A DNA stretch of 64,000 nt, from assembly GCF_020410765.1 (NCBI RefSeq), contig NZ_CP084541.1, positions 1,669,001-1,733,000 of the forward strand, written 5' to 3'. The notes beneath the pieces were generated by a model. It worked only from the letters and a program-made list of their open reading frames with translations, was not told the DNA's origin and made no database searches. This stretch comes from Streptomyces marincola (lineage in GTDB: Bacteria; Actinomycetota; Actinomycetes; Streptomycetales; Streptomycetaceae). Below, in pieces: positions 15,729 through 24,428 of this stretch. Each line of letters starts with the position of its first letter. The first letter of the stretch is position 1. A program made the position numbers and the translations under genes.

Positions 15729-17177
15729 ATGGGATTGGTCGCCGGTCTTGACAGCTCGTCCGCATACACCCGCATCGTCGTCTGCGACGCGGACACCGGC
15801 GATGTCGTCAGGCACGGCCACGCGGAGCACCCCGAGGGCGAGTCGACGCCCGAGGCGTGGCTGCTCTCGCTCGGTGAGGCGGCGGACGGCGGCGTTCTCG
15901 AAGACGTCTCCGCCATCGGCGTCGCGGCCCAGCAGCACGGCGTCGTCGCCCTGAGCGCCGAGGGCACCCCGGTCCGGCCGGCCCTCACCGGCGGGGACGA
16001 ACGCACGCAGGCCGCGGCCCTCGGGCTCGTCGACGCGCTCGGCGGGCGGGCCGCGTGGGCGGAGGCGGTCGGCTCCGTGCCGCAACCCGGCCAGCCCGTC
16101 ACGCAGTTGCGGCGGCTCGCGCGCGAGGAGCCGGAGGCGGCGCAGCGGACCACGGCCGTGCTCCAGGCCCAGGACTGGCTGGTGTGGCAGCTCCTCGGCC
16201 GCCCGCAGCGCTGGACCACCGACCGCGGCGGCGCGTCGAGCACCGGCTACTGGTCCTCGCCGTCCGAGGCGTGGCGGCACGAACTCGCGGAACTCGCCAT
16301 CGGACACCCCGTCGCCCTGCCCGACGTCCTCGGTCCCGCCGAGCCCGCCGGCCGCACTCCCGAGGGGCTGCTGATCTCGGCCGGCACGGGCGACACGATG
16401 GCCGCCGCCTTCGGGCTCGGCGTCGGTCCCGGCGACGCGGTGGTCTCGCTCGGCGCGTCCGCCTCGGTGTGCGCGGTGCACGACGAGGCGCTCACCGATC
16501 CGAGCGGCACGATCACCGGATACGCCGACGCCACCGGCCGCCACCTCCCCGTGGTCCGCACCCTGAACGCCACCCGGGTGCTGCGCGGCACCGCCGAACT
16601 GCTCGGCACCGACCTGGCGGGCCTGTCGGAGCTGGCGCTGCGCTCGACCCCCGGCGCGCACGGCCTGGTCCTGCTGCCCTACCTCGCCGGGGAGCGCACC
16701 CCCGAACTCCCGCACAGCGCGGGCACCCTGGCCGGCATCAGGCGCGAGAGCATGAAGCCGGAGCACCTGGCGCGGGCGGCGTTCGAGGGCATGCTGTGCG
16801 GCATCGCCGACGCCGCGGACGTGCTGCGGGGGCGGGGCGTGCGCATCGACCGGGTCTTCCTGCTCGGCGCCGCCGCCGCGCTGCCCGCGGTGAAGGCCCT
16901 GGCCCCGGCGCTGTTCGGCGCCGAGGCCGTCATCCCGGCACCGGCCGACTACATCGCCATCGGCGCGGCCCGGCAGGCCGCCTGGGCCCAGGGCGTCTCC
17001 GACGGCGTGCTCACCCCCGACGCCCCGCCGCCGTGGCCATCCGCGGCCGGCGAGACGCTGAGCCCCGGCCACAAGGACGGGAAGGACGGGCAGGACGGCA
17101 GGGACGCGGTCGGCACGGCCGTGCGCCGGCAGTTCGCGGCCGTGCGGGACGAGATCCACCCGGGCGCGTTCGGCTGA
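15729..17177 (+). CDS. xylB: FGGY-family carbohydrate kinase, xylulokinase type
   Basis: FGGY kinase (482 aa) that should phosphorylate D-xylulose with ATP. It has an N-terminal phosphate-binding segment GLVAGLDSSSAYTRIVV, GVAAQQHGVVAL in place of the xylulokinase QMHG motif, DWLVWQLLGR, and the catalytic Asp in ISAGTGDTMAAAFGLGVGPG. The C-terminal FGGY signature region follows with GVRIDRVFLLGAAA and GAARQAAW. The ATG at 15729 is chosen because homology starts immediately after it; an upstream ATG at 15678 adds unrelated residues. A Lys/Gly/Asp-rich insert (HKDGKDGQDGRD) lies near the C terminus. It is monocistronic and converges on hrdA. It could serve the xylan locus at the right end; that link is inference. 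Confidence 0.82.
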   Translation: MGLVAGLDSSSAYTRIVVCDADTGDVVRHGHAEHPEGESTPEAWLLSLGEAADGGVLEDVSAIGVAAQQHGVVALSAEGTPVRPALTGGDERTQAAALGLVDALGGRAAWAEAVGSVPQPGQPVTQLRRLAREEPEAAQRTTAVLQAQDWLVWQLLGRPQRWTTDRGGASSTGYWSSPSEAWRHELAELAIGHPVALPDVLGPAEPAGRTPEGLLISAGTGDTMAAAFGLGVGPGDAVVSLGASASVCAVHDEALTDPSGTITGYADATGRHLPVVRTLNATRVLRGTAELLGTDLAGLSELALRSTPGAHGLVLLPYLAGERTPELPHSAGTLAGIRRESMKPEHLARAAFEGMLCGIADAADVLRGRGVRIDRVFLLGAAAALPAVKALAPALFGAEAVIPAPADYIAIGAARQAAWAQGVSDGVLTPDAPPPWPSAAGETLSPGHKDGKDGQDGRDAVGTAVRRQFAAVRDEIHPGAFG

Positions 17178-17212
17178 CGGCCCGGCGCGGCGGCCCGGCC
17201 CGGCGGCCCGGC

Positions 17213-18205
17213 TCAGTCGAGGTAGCCGCGCAGCTGCCCGGCGTACGCGTGGTCGCGCAGTTTGCCGAGCGTCTTGTGCTCGATCTGCCGGATGCGCTCG
17301 CGCGTGACGCCGAACATCCGGCCGATCTCCTCCAGCGTGCGCGGCCGACCGTCGAGCAGGCCGTAGCGCAGCTCGACGACGCGGCGTTCGCGGTCGCCGA
17401 GGGTGGAGAGCACCGCTTCGAGCTGTTCGCGCAGCAGCATGAACGCGGCCGACTCCGCCGGGGAGAGCACGTCGGCGTCCTCGATGAGGTCCCCGAGGTT
17501 CACGTCGTCCTCGTCGCCGATCGGGGCCTGGAGGGACACCGGGTCCTGCGCGAGCTGGAGGATCTCGCTGACACGCGCGGGCGTCAGCCCGAGGAGGACG
17601 GCGACCTCCTCGGACGTCGGCTCGTGCCCGCGCTCCTGGAGCACGCGGCGCTGCACCCGGATCACCCGGTTGATCAGCTCGACGACGTGGACCGGGACCC
17701 GGATGGTGCGGGCCTGGTCGGCTATCGCGCGCGACATCGCCTGTCTGATCCACCAGGTCGCGTACGTGGAGAACTTGAAGCCGCGGGTGTAGTCGAACTT
17801 CTCCACCGCGCGGATCAGCCCGAGGTTGCCCTCCTGCACCAGGTCGAGCATGGTCAGGCCGCGCCCGATGTAGCGCTTGGCGATGGAGACCACCAGGCGC
17901 AGGTTCGCCTCGATGAGGTGACGTTTCGCCAGCCGCCCGCGCACCACGAGCCGGTCCAGGTCGAGGGCCGTCCGCTCGTCGAGGCCGGTCGCGGTCAGCA
18001 GCCGCTCCTCGGCGAACAGGCCCGCCTCGACGCGGCGGGCCAGCTCGACCTCGTCGGACGCGCTCAGCAGGGGAATCCGGCCGATCTCGCGCAGGTACTG
18101 CCGGAAGAGGTCGCCGGTCGCCCCGCCGGCCTCGGGCCGCGGGGCCACCCGTGGCCGCGCTGCTGCCTGAACCGTACTGCGGTCACCGAGGGTCGGGGTC
18201 TGCAC
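17213..18205 (-). CDS. hrdA: RNA polymerase sigma-70 family factor, HrdA-type
   Basis: Group 1/2 sigma-70 factor (330 aa) that directs RNA polymerase to -35/-10 promoters. Region 1.2 is DLFRQYLREIGRIPLLSASDEVELA. Region 2 has LRLVVSIAKRYIGRGLTMLDLVQEG and FKFSTYATWWIRQA for -10 recognition and melting. Region 3 follows, and region 4 contains the helix-turn-helix TLEEIGRMFGVTRERIRQIE. It lacks the long acidic N-terminal region of HrdB. The GTG at 18205 is chosen over an upstream start at 18463 because GGAGG lies 7 bases before it and the upstream part is low-complexity. The gene lies just downstream of dnaG on the same strand. As I recall, S. coelicolor hrdA is likewise near dnaG, which supports HrdA over HrdC/HrdD. 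Confidence 0.85.
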   Translation of the reverse strand: MQTPTLGDRSTVQAAARPRVAPRPEAGGATGDLFRQYLREIGRIPLLSASDEVELARRVEAGLFAEERLLTATGLDERTALDLDRLVVRGRLAKRHLIEANLRLVVSIAKRYIGRGLTMLDLVQEGNLGLIRAVEKFDYTRGFKFSTYATWWIRQAMSRAIADQARTIRVPVHVVELINRVIRVQRRVLQERGHEPTSEEVAVLLGLTPARVSEILQLAQDPVSLQAPIGDEDDVNLGDLIEDADVLSPAESAAFMLLREQLEAVLSTLGDRERRVVELRYGLLDGRPRTLEEIGRMFGVTRERIRQIEHKTLGKLRDHAYAGQLRGYLD

Positions 18206-18428
18206 GAAGCGGCCTCCAGAGGTCTCGCGGACGTCGCGGAACGCGGGTCGCGCGGCAGGCGGGGGGAAGGAGGAGGTTGGCAGGACGGGAAGCGGCACCG
18301 CCCCCAGTGTGAGGTACGGCGCACTCCGGCCACGAGATGCGTGCGGCGACTTTTTGCGGCGGCGACCGCGCCCGGGGCGGGCGCGCGCGAGGTCGTCCGG
18401 CCGCGCGGGGCCGGGGCGCGGCCGGGAG

Positions 18429-20393
18429 TCAGGAGTAGAGGGCGGCCACGCCGCGCTCCTCAAGCGCGGTGCGGTACTGCTGCAACGCCCACAGCTCCTG
18501 GCGGACTTCGGCGGCGCGCGCGTTGCCGCTCTGCGCCTCGGCGCGGCGGGCGGCGGACTCCAGATCGGCCAGGCGGCGCTGCACGGCGGCCAGCCGCACC
18601 TGCACCAGGCGCCGCCCCGCGTACACGTCCGCCTCCTGCTGCCTGCGGCGCGGCATGGTCAGCGGCTCGACGGCCAGCTCGTTGACCAGGACGCGCACCG
18701 AGTCGTCCGGTGCCGCCTCGCGCACCCGGTCGAGGAACGCGCCGTCGGCGGACTCGGTGCCGCCGGCGTCCGCGATGGCGCGGCGCACCACCACGTAGGG
18801 CGGCGCGGTGAACTCGTCCTCGCCGAACGCGTCGAAGGCCGGTGAGACCAGCTCGGGGAACTGGAGGGCCAGCTTCAGCAGCTCGCGCTCCTCAAGCAGT
18901 GCCGGGCTGCGCAGGTTCAGCGGGGGGCCCTGCCGCACCGCTCCGCCCCCCGGCCACGCCTCCCGCTCCCGCGGCGGCGCGGCCGGCGCCCCGGGGCCGC
19001 CGGGCCGGCCGGCGGCCCGCTCGCCGCCCGCGGCGGCGGCGCGCTGCCGCTCCCTGCCCCACTGGGCGAGCTGGCTGATGCGGCGCACCACGAACCGTTC
19101 GTCCATGATGCCGAGCAGCCCGGCCAGCCGTACCGCGTACTCGTGCCGGATGGCCGGGTCCTTGATCTGCGCCACGATCTGCGCCGTGTGTTCGAGCGCG
19201 GCGGAACGCCCCTCGGCCGTGTCCGGATTGTGCTGCCCGACGACCGACTCGATCGCGAACTGGAACAGCGGTGAACGGGTCTCGACCAGCTCCCGCACGG
19301 CGTCGTCGCCTTTGGCGAGCCGGAGTTCGCACGGGTCCATCCCGCCGGGCGACACGGCGATCCAGGTCTGCGCGGCGAACTTCTGGTCGTCCTCGAACGC
19401 CCGCAGCGCCGCCTTCTGCCCGGCCGCGTCCCCGTCGAAGGTGAACACGACCTCGCCCGCGCTGTGCGCGCTCGTGCTGTCCATCAGCAGCCGCCGCAGG
19501 ATCTTGACGTGCTCGCCGCCGAACGCGGTGCCGCAGGTCGCGATGGCGGTGGTGACCCCGGCCAGGTGGCAGGCCATGACATCGGTGTAGCCCTCGACGA
19601 CCACGGCCCTGTTGCTCTTGGCGATGTCCCGCTTGGCCAGGTCGATGCCGTAGAGCACCTGCGACTTGCGGTAGAGCGGCGTCTCCGGCGTGTTCAGGTA
19701 CTTGGGGCCGTTGTCGTCGTCGCGGAGCTTGCGCGCGCCGAACCCGACGACCTCGCCGGTGATGTCGCGGATCGGCCAGATCAGGCGCCCCCTGAACCGG
19801 TCGATCGGGCCGCGCCGCCCGTCCTGTGCGATGCCCGAGGTCAGCAGCTCGCGGTCGGTGAACCCGCGCCCGCGCAGGAAGCGCACCAGGTGGTCCCACC
19901 CGGCCGGCGCGTACCCGACGCCGAAGTGCTCGGCCGCGGCCTGGTCGAAGCCGCGCTCGGCGAGGAAGACGCGGCCGATCTCCGCCTCGGGCGAGGCCAG
20001 CTGCTCGGCGTAGAACTGCGCGGCCACCCGGTGGGCCTCGATCAGCCGCGTGCGCTCGCCCTGCTGCCGCCCGGGGCTGTAGCCGCCCTGCTCGTACCGC
20101 AGGGTGATCCCCGCCTGGGCGGCGAGCCGCTCCACGGCCTCGGAGAACGACAGGTGCTCCATCTTCATCACGAAGGCGAGCGTGTCCCCGCCCTCCTGGC
20201 AGCCGAAGCAGTGGTAGAGGCCTTTGCTCGGGCTGACGTGGAACGAAGGCGACTTCTCGTCGTGGAACGGGCACAGCCCCTTCAGGTTGCCCCCGCCGGC
20301 CGGACGCAGCTGAAGGTACTCGGACACGACGGCGTCGATCGGGACCGCGTCCCGCACCGCCTTCACGTCGTCGTCGTTGATCCTGCCCGCCAC
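18429..20393 (-). CDS. dnaG: DNA primase
   Basis: Bacterial primase (654 aa) that makes RNA primers at the replication fork. The N-terminal CHC2 zinc finger is C41-x2-H44-x17-C62-x2-C65. The RNA polymerase core includes FGVGYAPAGWDHLVRFL, RFRGRLIWPI and GFGARKL. The TOPRIM motifs are AVVVEGYTDVMACHLAG and FTFDGDAAGQKAA. The C-terminal helicase-binding region is present after a Gly/Pro/Arg-rich linker, and the protein has the usual actinobacterial length. The hrdA start is 223 bp downstream on the same strand. In many bacteria dnaG is linked to a principal-type sigma gene, which fits this order. No frameshift or unusual feature was seen. Confidence 0.96.
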   Translation of the reverse strand: MAGRINDDDVKAVRDAVPIDAVVSEYLQLRPAGGGNLKGLCPFHDEKSPSFHVSPSKGLYHCFGCQEGGDTLAFVMKMEHLSFSEAVERLAAQAGITLRYEQGGYSPGRQQGERTRLIEAHRVAAQFYAEQLASPEAEIGRVFLAERGFDQAAAEHFGVGYAPAGWDHLVRFLRGRGFTDRELLTSGIAQDGRRGPIDRFRGRLIWPIRDITGEVVGFGARKLRDDDNGPKYLNTPETPLYRKSQVLYGIDLAKRDIAKSNRAVVVEGYTDVMACHLAGVTTAIATCGTAFGGEHVKILRRLLMDSTSAHSAGEVVFTFDGDAAGQKAALRAFEDDQKFAAQTWIAVSPGGMDPCELRLAKGDDAVRELVETRSPLFQFAIESVVGQHNPDTAEGRSAALEHTAQIVAQIKDPAIRHEYAVRLAGLLGIMDERFVVRRISQLAQWGRERQRAAAAGGERAAGRPGGPGAPAAPPREREAWPGGGAVRQGPPLNLRSPALLEERELLKLALQFPELVSPAFDAFGEDEFTAPPYVVVRRAIADAGGTESADGAFLDRVREAAPDDSVRVLVNELAVEPLTMPRRRQQEADVYAGRRLVQVRLAAVQRRLADLESAARRAEAQSGNARAAEVRQELWALQQYRTALEERGVAALYS

Positions 20394-20464
20394 GCCAGAA
20401 GTCTACGGCGCGCCGGTGACAGCCCGGCGGCCGAGCACGGCCACCGCCGGCGTGAGGAGGCCGT

Positions 20465-20962
20465 TCACGCCCCGGTCGGGCGCGTGAACACCAGGTGCGG
20501 GCCGACGCCCTCGATCTCGAACTCCTCGCCGGCGACCGTGAAGCCCTGCCGCTCGTAGAAGCCGCGGGCCCCGACGCGGCCGTTGCACCACAGGAGGCCG
20601 GCGCCGAGCGCGGACGCCTCCGCGGCAGCCGCGGCGAGCACCGCCGCGCCGTACCCCAGGCCCCTGACCTCGGGCGCCGAGGCCATGCCGCGGAACCGGT
20701 ACGCCGCGACCGCGGTGCCGGGCAGCGGGTCGGGGAACAGCGTGATGCAGGCCAGCACGCCCGGCGCGTGGGGGCCGTACGCCGCGAGGTGGCGGGTGTC
20801 GGCCCCGCCGTCCTCGGGGAACTCCGCCGTCGCGCGGTCGAGTCCGGGCCGCAGCACGCGGTGCCGCAGCGCGAAGATCTCGGCCAGGTCGACCACGGCG
20901 GTGCGGACGCCGCCCGCCCCGGCCTGCTCGTCGGTGCCGGTCGCCCCGGTGTCGAACGCCAT
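20465..20962 (-). CDS. GNAT family N-acetyltransferase
   Basis: Small acetyl-CoA-dependent transferase (165 aa). The GNAT core is visible as LAEIFALRHRVLRPGL, YRFRGMASAPEVRGLGYGAAVLAAAAAEA (acetyl-CoA pyrophosphate loop, with GLGYGA in place of Q/RxxGxG/A) and LLWCNGRVGARGFYERQGFTV. The ATG at 20962 is preferred over an upstream start at 21082, whose extra 40 residues show no domain. It sits 71 bp upstream of dnaG on the same strand and may share its transcript. The substrate cannot be predicted. Confidence 0.78.
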   Translation of the reverse strand: MAFDTGATGTDEQAGAGGVRTAVVDLAEIFALRHRVLRPGLDRATAEFPEDGGADTRHLAAYGPHAPGVLACITLFPDPLPGTAVAAYRFRGMASAPEVRGLGYGAAVLAAAAAEASALGAGLLWCNGRVGARGFYERQGFTVAGEEFEIEGVGPHLVFTRPTGA

Positions 20963-21171
20963 GGCCGCCACCCTAGACGCCGTCCCGGCCGGCTCGAACG
21001 CCAGGTCACCGGCGCGCACGCCCGGCCGGGGCCCGGCGTGGTCGCGCGGCGCCGCGGGCCGGGCGATGAGTCGCGCGGACACCGGAAGTCCCCATCCGCG
21101 GGGCGCGGCCGTCCGGCCGGTCCCTGCCGGGGGCCGCGTCCCCGGCAGGCGCGAGAGAAGGGAAGAACGGC

Positions 21172-21465
21172 ATGTCGGTGATCGTCGCCGGTGCGGTGCA
21201 TGTGGCCGCCGAGGACAGGGACCGTTTCATCGAGGAAAACCGCACCGTCGTGGAGGCGGGCCGCAGGCACCCGGGCTGCCGCGACCTGTCCCTCTCACCC
21301 GACCCGGTCGATCCCGGGCGCGTGAACCTCTTCGAGCACTGGGAGTCGCAGGCGGCCCTCGACGCCTTCCGGGCGGTGGCCCCGCGCCCCTCCGTGTCCG
21401 TCGGGATCGTGGGCGACCAGGTGCTCAAGCACGAGGTCGCGCGCACCGGGCCGCCCTTCGGCTGA
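21172..21465 (+). CDS. Antibiotic biosynthesis monooxygenase (ABM) family protein
   Basis: 97-residue ABM-fold protein, a dimeric ferredoxin-like barrel used by cofactor-free monooxygenases and some haem-degrading enzymes. The sequence fits the family in length and pattern: IVAGAVHVAAEDRDRFIEENRTVVEAGRRHPGC, then LFEHWESQAALDAFRAV and a C-terminal strand with His (VLKHEV). The ATG at 21172 follows GAGAGAAGGGAAG. It is monocistronic, and its stop codon lies inside an 11-bp tandem repeat. A housekeeping role, such as quinone or reactive-aldehyde oxidation, is as likely as antibiotic synthesis, since no biosynthetic cluster is nearby. Confidence 0.8.
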   Translation: MSVIVAGAVHVAAEDRDRFIEENRTVVEAGRRHPGCRDLSLSPDPVDPGRVNLFEHWESQAALDAFRAVAPRPSVSVGIVGDQVLKHEVARTGPPFG

Positions 21466-21492
21466 CGGACGGCTGACGGACGGCTGACGGAC
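21460..21492. repeat. Three tandem 11-bp repeats carrying stop codons in all three frames
   Basis: The unit GGCTGACGGAC is repeated three times without mismatch at 21460-21470, 21471-21481 and 21482-21492, followed by GGCC. The first copy contains the ABM gene's TGA (21463-21465). Because 11 is not a multiple of 3, the copies put TGA in each of the three forward frames. Confidence 0.9.
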
Positions 21493-21532
21493 GGCCGAGG
21501 GGTCCCGCCGGAACGCCCCGGCCGTGCCGCCG

Positions 21533-22786
21533 TCACGCCGCGGTGAGCGAGCCGAGCGGCGCGGCCGGGTCGGCCAGCGCCTCGGGGTCGACGGGCCGGC
21601 CCTCGCGGATCAGGTGCGCGACGGCTTCGGTCGCGCCGGGGACGTTCATGCCGAACGCCGCGAGCACCCGGTTCTCGCGCAGGCAGAAGGCGAGGAACGT
21701 GTGCGCGCCCGCGTCGCCGCGGAAGACCACGCGGTCGTAGGAGCCGGGCGGCGCCCAGCCCGAGTATTCGAGCCGGGTCCCGTACTGGTCGGAGAAGAAG
21801 TACGGCACCCGGTCGTGCGCCACGTCGAGCCCCAGCATCGCGCGGGCCGCCGCGGGGCCCGAGTGCAGGGCGTTCGCCCAGTGCCCGACCCTGCGCCGCG
21901 CGCCGCCGGGGGCGGCGACCGCCGCGACATCCCCTGCCGCGTAGATCCGCGGGTCGCTGGTGCGCAGGGCGGCGTCGACGGCTATGCCGCCGCCGCGCGC
22001 CAGCGCGAGGCCGGCGTGCGCGGCGAGCGCGGAGCGCGGCGTCACGCCGGTCGCGGCGAGCACGGCGCGGGCGGGCAGCTCGCACCCGTCCTCGGTGCGC
22101 ACCCCGGCCACCATGCCGTCGCGCCCCGTGACGGCGGCCGGCCGGGTGCCGAAGCGGAACGCCACGCCCCGCTCGCGGTGCAGCGCGGCGAGCACGGCGC
22201 CGAGCTCGGGCCCGAGCACGCCGTGCAGCGGGGTCGGGTCCTGTTCGACGACGAGCACGTCGGTCCCCAGCGCGCGGGCCGCCGCCGCGACTTCGAGGCC
22301 GATCCAGCCGGCGCCCGCGACCACCAGCGGCGCCCCCGCCCCGGCCCGGCTGGTGAGCACGCCCCGCAGGTGGTCGGCGTGCGCCAGGCGCCGCAGGTGG
22401 TGCACCCCGGCGAGGTCGGTGCCCGGGATACCGAGGCGGCGCGGCTCCGCGCCGGTGGCCAGCAGCAGCGCGTCGTACGGCAGCCGGGTGCCGTCGCCCA
22501 GGCGCACCTCGCGCGCGGTCCTGTCGACGGCCACGGCGAGCTGGCCGAGGTGCAGTTCGATGCGGTTGGTGGCGTACCAGGAGGGCTCGTGCACCAGCAG
22601 GCTGCCGCGCCCGGCCAGGCCGGTGAGGTAGTCCTTGGAGAGCGGGGGGCGTTCGTAGGGGTGCTCGTGCTCGTCACCGATGAGGATGACCCGGCCGTCG
22701 AAGCCCTCCTCGCGCAGGGTCTGGGCCGCCTTGGCCCCGGCCAGTCCCGCGCCGATGATGACGAAGGTTCGGTGTGTACCGTGCAC
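21533..22786 (-). CDS. FAD/NAD(P)-dependent oxidoreductase, ferredoxin reductase-like
   Basis: Pyridine nucleotide-disulphide oxidoreductase fold enzyme (417 aa) of the ferredoxin/rubredoxin/putidaredoxin reductase group. It has the FAD site FVIIGAGLAGAKAAQTLREEG, the motif ERPPLSKDYLTG, the ATG motif LLLATGAEPRRL, the NAD(P) site VVAGAGWIGLEVAAAA and the second FAD motif RIYAAGDVAA, then a reductase C-terminal domain. The GTG at 22786 is chosen because GGGAGG lies 6 bases upstream and FAD-site homology begins 4 codons later. It is 95 bp downstream of dgt on the same strand. No ferredoxin or P450 gene is adjacent, so the electron acceptor is unknown. Confidence 0.87.
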   Translation of the reverse strand: MHGTHRTFVIIGAGLAGAKAAQTLREEGFDGRVILIGDEHEHPYERPPLSKDYLTGLAGRGSLLVHEPSWYATNRIELHLGQLAVAVDRTAREVRLGDGTRLPYDALLLATGAEPRRLGIPGTDLAGVHHLRRLAHADHLRGVLTSRAGAGAPLVVAGAGWIGLEVAAAARALGTDVLVVEQDPTPLHGVLGPELGAVLAALHRERGVAFRFGTRPAAVTGRDGMVAGVRTEDGCELPARAVLAATGVTPRSALAAHAGLALARGGGIAVDAALRTSDPRIYAAGDVAAVAAPGGARRRVGHWANALHSGPAAARAMLGLDVAHDRVPYFFSDQYGTRLEYSGWAPPGSYDRVVFRGDAGAHTFLAFCLRENRVLAAFGMNVPGATEAVAHLIREGRPVDPEALADPAAPLGSLTAA

Positions 22787-22881
22787 GCGGTGCCTCCCGG
22801 TCAGGTTCGCCGTCGCCAAGGAGCCTGCCCGACCGCGGGCGTGGCCGGAAGAGGGCGGGCGGGTCGGGAGCGGGGGGCCGT

Positions 22882-24156
22882 TCAGCCGGTGGCCAGGCGC
22901 GCGTGCAGGGCCCTGGCGCTCGCGTCGGTCAGGGCGGCGAGCTGGTCGACGATCACGCGCAGCCGTTCCGCGTCGCTGCCCGCGGCCTCGAAGAGGGCGA
23001 GGTACTGCGCGTCGAGCCCTTCGGGCGCGCGGGCGATCAGCGCCTCGGCCAGCTCGGTGAGCAGCGCGCGCTGCGCCTCGCGCAGCCGCTGCTGCTCGGG
23101 CCGCCGCATCACGTGCACCTCGGCCACGGCCTTGAGCACGTCGCACTCAAGGCGCGTGGCCTCGGGAACGACGACGTCGGCCGCGTACCGGCCCAGCGGG
23201 CCGGGGCCGTGGCGCTCGCGCGTGGCGCGTTCCACGGCGAGGCAGAAGCGGCCGATGAGCTGGCTGGTGGCGTTCTTCAGGCGCGCCTGCGCGAGCGCGC
23301 CGCCGTCGTAGGCGTGCGGCCACCACGCCTGCGAGGTCAGCCGGTCCAGGGCGGCGGCGAGCGCGTCCTGCTCGGTACCCGGCGGGGCGTAGCGGCGGGC
23401 CGCGACCGCGCAGACCTCCTCGCGCTCGGGTCCGGAGCGCAGCGCCGCGGGCGCGAGGTGGCCGGCGTGCAGGCCGTCCTCCAGGTCGTGCACGGAGTAG
23501 GCGACGTCGTCGGCCCAGTCCATGACCTGGGCCTCGAAGCACCGGCCGCCCTCGGGCGCGCGCTCGCGCAGCCACGAGAACACCGGCAGGTCGTCGGCGT
23601 ACGCGCCGAACTTCGGCGACGCGGGGTCCGCGGGGTGCGCGCCGCGCGGCCACGGGTACTTGGTGGCCGCGTCGAGGGTGGCGCGCGTCAGGTTGAGGCC
23701 GACGGGCCTGCCGTCGGTGCCCGCGAAGCGCTTGGGCTCAAGGCGGGTCAGCAGCCGCAGCGACTGCGCGTTCGCCTCGAACCCGCCGCAGGGGGCCGCC
23801 ACCAGGGCGAGGACGCGTTCGCCGTTGTGGCCGAACGGCGGGTGGCCGAGGTCGTGCGCGAGGCACGCGGCCTCGACGACGTCGGGGTCGCAGCCGAACG
23901 CCGCCCCGAGGTCGCGGCCGACCTGCGCGCATTCGAGGGAGTGGGTCAGGCGCGTGCGGGGGGCCGCCTCGGCGGCGGGCACCTCGGGCGCGACGACCTG
24001 GGTCTTGCCCGCCAGGCGGCGCAGCGCCGCGGAGTGCTGGACCCGCGCGCGGTCGCGCTGGAACGCGGTGCGGCCCGGGCGCTTGTCGGGCTCCGGGTCC
24101 CAGCGTTCGGCCGCGTGCGCGTCGTACACGGCGGCGGGCTCTCGAACGGCGTGCAT
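22882..24156 (-). CDS. dgt: Deoxyguanosinetriphosphate triphosphohydrolase-like protein
   Basis: HD-domain dNTP triphosphohydrolase (424 aa) that hydrolyses dGTP or other dNTPs to the deoxynucleoside and triphosphate. It begins with the family signature RPGRTAFQRDRARVQHSAALRRLAGKTQV. Metal ligands are in RTRLTHSLECAQVGR (first His) and CLAHDLGHPPFGHNGE (the HD pair), with MDWADDVAYSVHDLEDGL providing the distal Asp. The ATG at 24156 is preferred because homology begins within 30 residues. The gene lies between the macrolide glycosyltransferase and the FAD reductase, all on the minus strand. The dnaG-dgt linkage fits replication and dNTP-pool functions. Confidence 0.92.
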   Translation of the reverse strand: MHAVREPAAVYDAHAAERWDPEPDKRPGRTAFQRDRARVQHSAALRRLAGKTQVVAPEVPAAEAAPRTRLTHSLECAQVGRDLGAAFGCDPDVVEAACLAHDLGHPPFGHNGERVLALVAAPCGGFEANAQSLRLLTRLEPKRFAGTDGRPVGLNLTRATLDAATKYPWPRGAHPADPASPKFGAYADDLPVFSWLRERAPEGGRCFEAQVMDWADDVAYSVHDLEDGLHAGHLAPAALRSGPEREEVCAVAARRYAPPGTEQDALAAALDRLTSQAWWPHAYDGGALAQARLKNATSQLIGRFCLAVERATRERHGPGPLGRYAADVVVPEATRLECDVLKAVAEVHVMRRPEQQRLREAQRALLTELAEALIARAPEGLDAQYLALFEAAGSDAERLRVIVDQLAALTDASARALHARLATG

Positions 24157-24428
24157 GTCAGGAACGGTAGCCCGCCGCCCGCCCCGGCGGCGCGCCGGGC
24201 AGCGCAGGCGCCCCTCGGCCCTGTTCCCGTACAGGCCGCTGGTTCTCTTCGGGCTGGCTACCGACATGGGCATCAAGCGGGTCGCGGTGACGGGCGAGCA
24301 CAGCGAGTCCGAGGCGACGGCGCGCCGGGTGCGGCACCTGTTCGCCAACCGGGCCGACATGCCCGCCGCGCCAGGTACACCTCCTCGGATGAGGACGGCG
24401 CCAGCCGGGGAAGGGAAACGGCAGTGCT

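Noticed and set aside
17213..18463. Longer sigma-factor reading frame starting at 18463
   Set aside because: The first 86 codons are low-complexity and overlap the end of dnaG, while GGAGG stands just before the GTG at 18205.
21172..21465. Antibiotic biosynthetic gene cluster around the ABM-family gene
   Set aside because: The neighbours are replication, redox and dNTP genes; the family name does not imply an antibiotic pathway.
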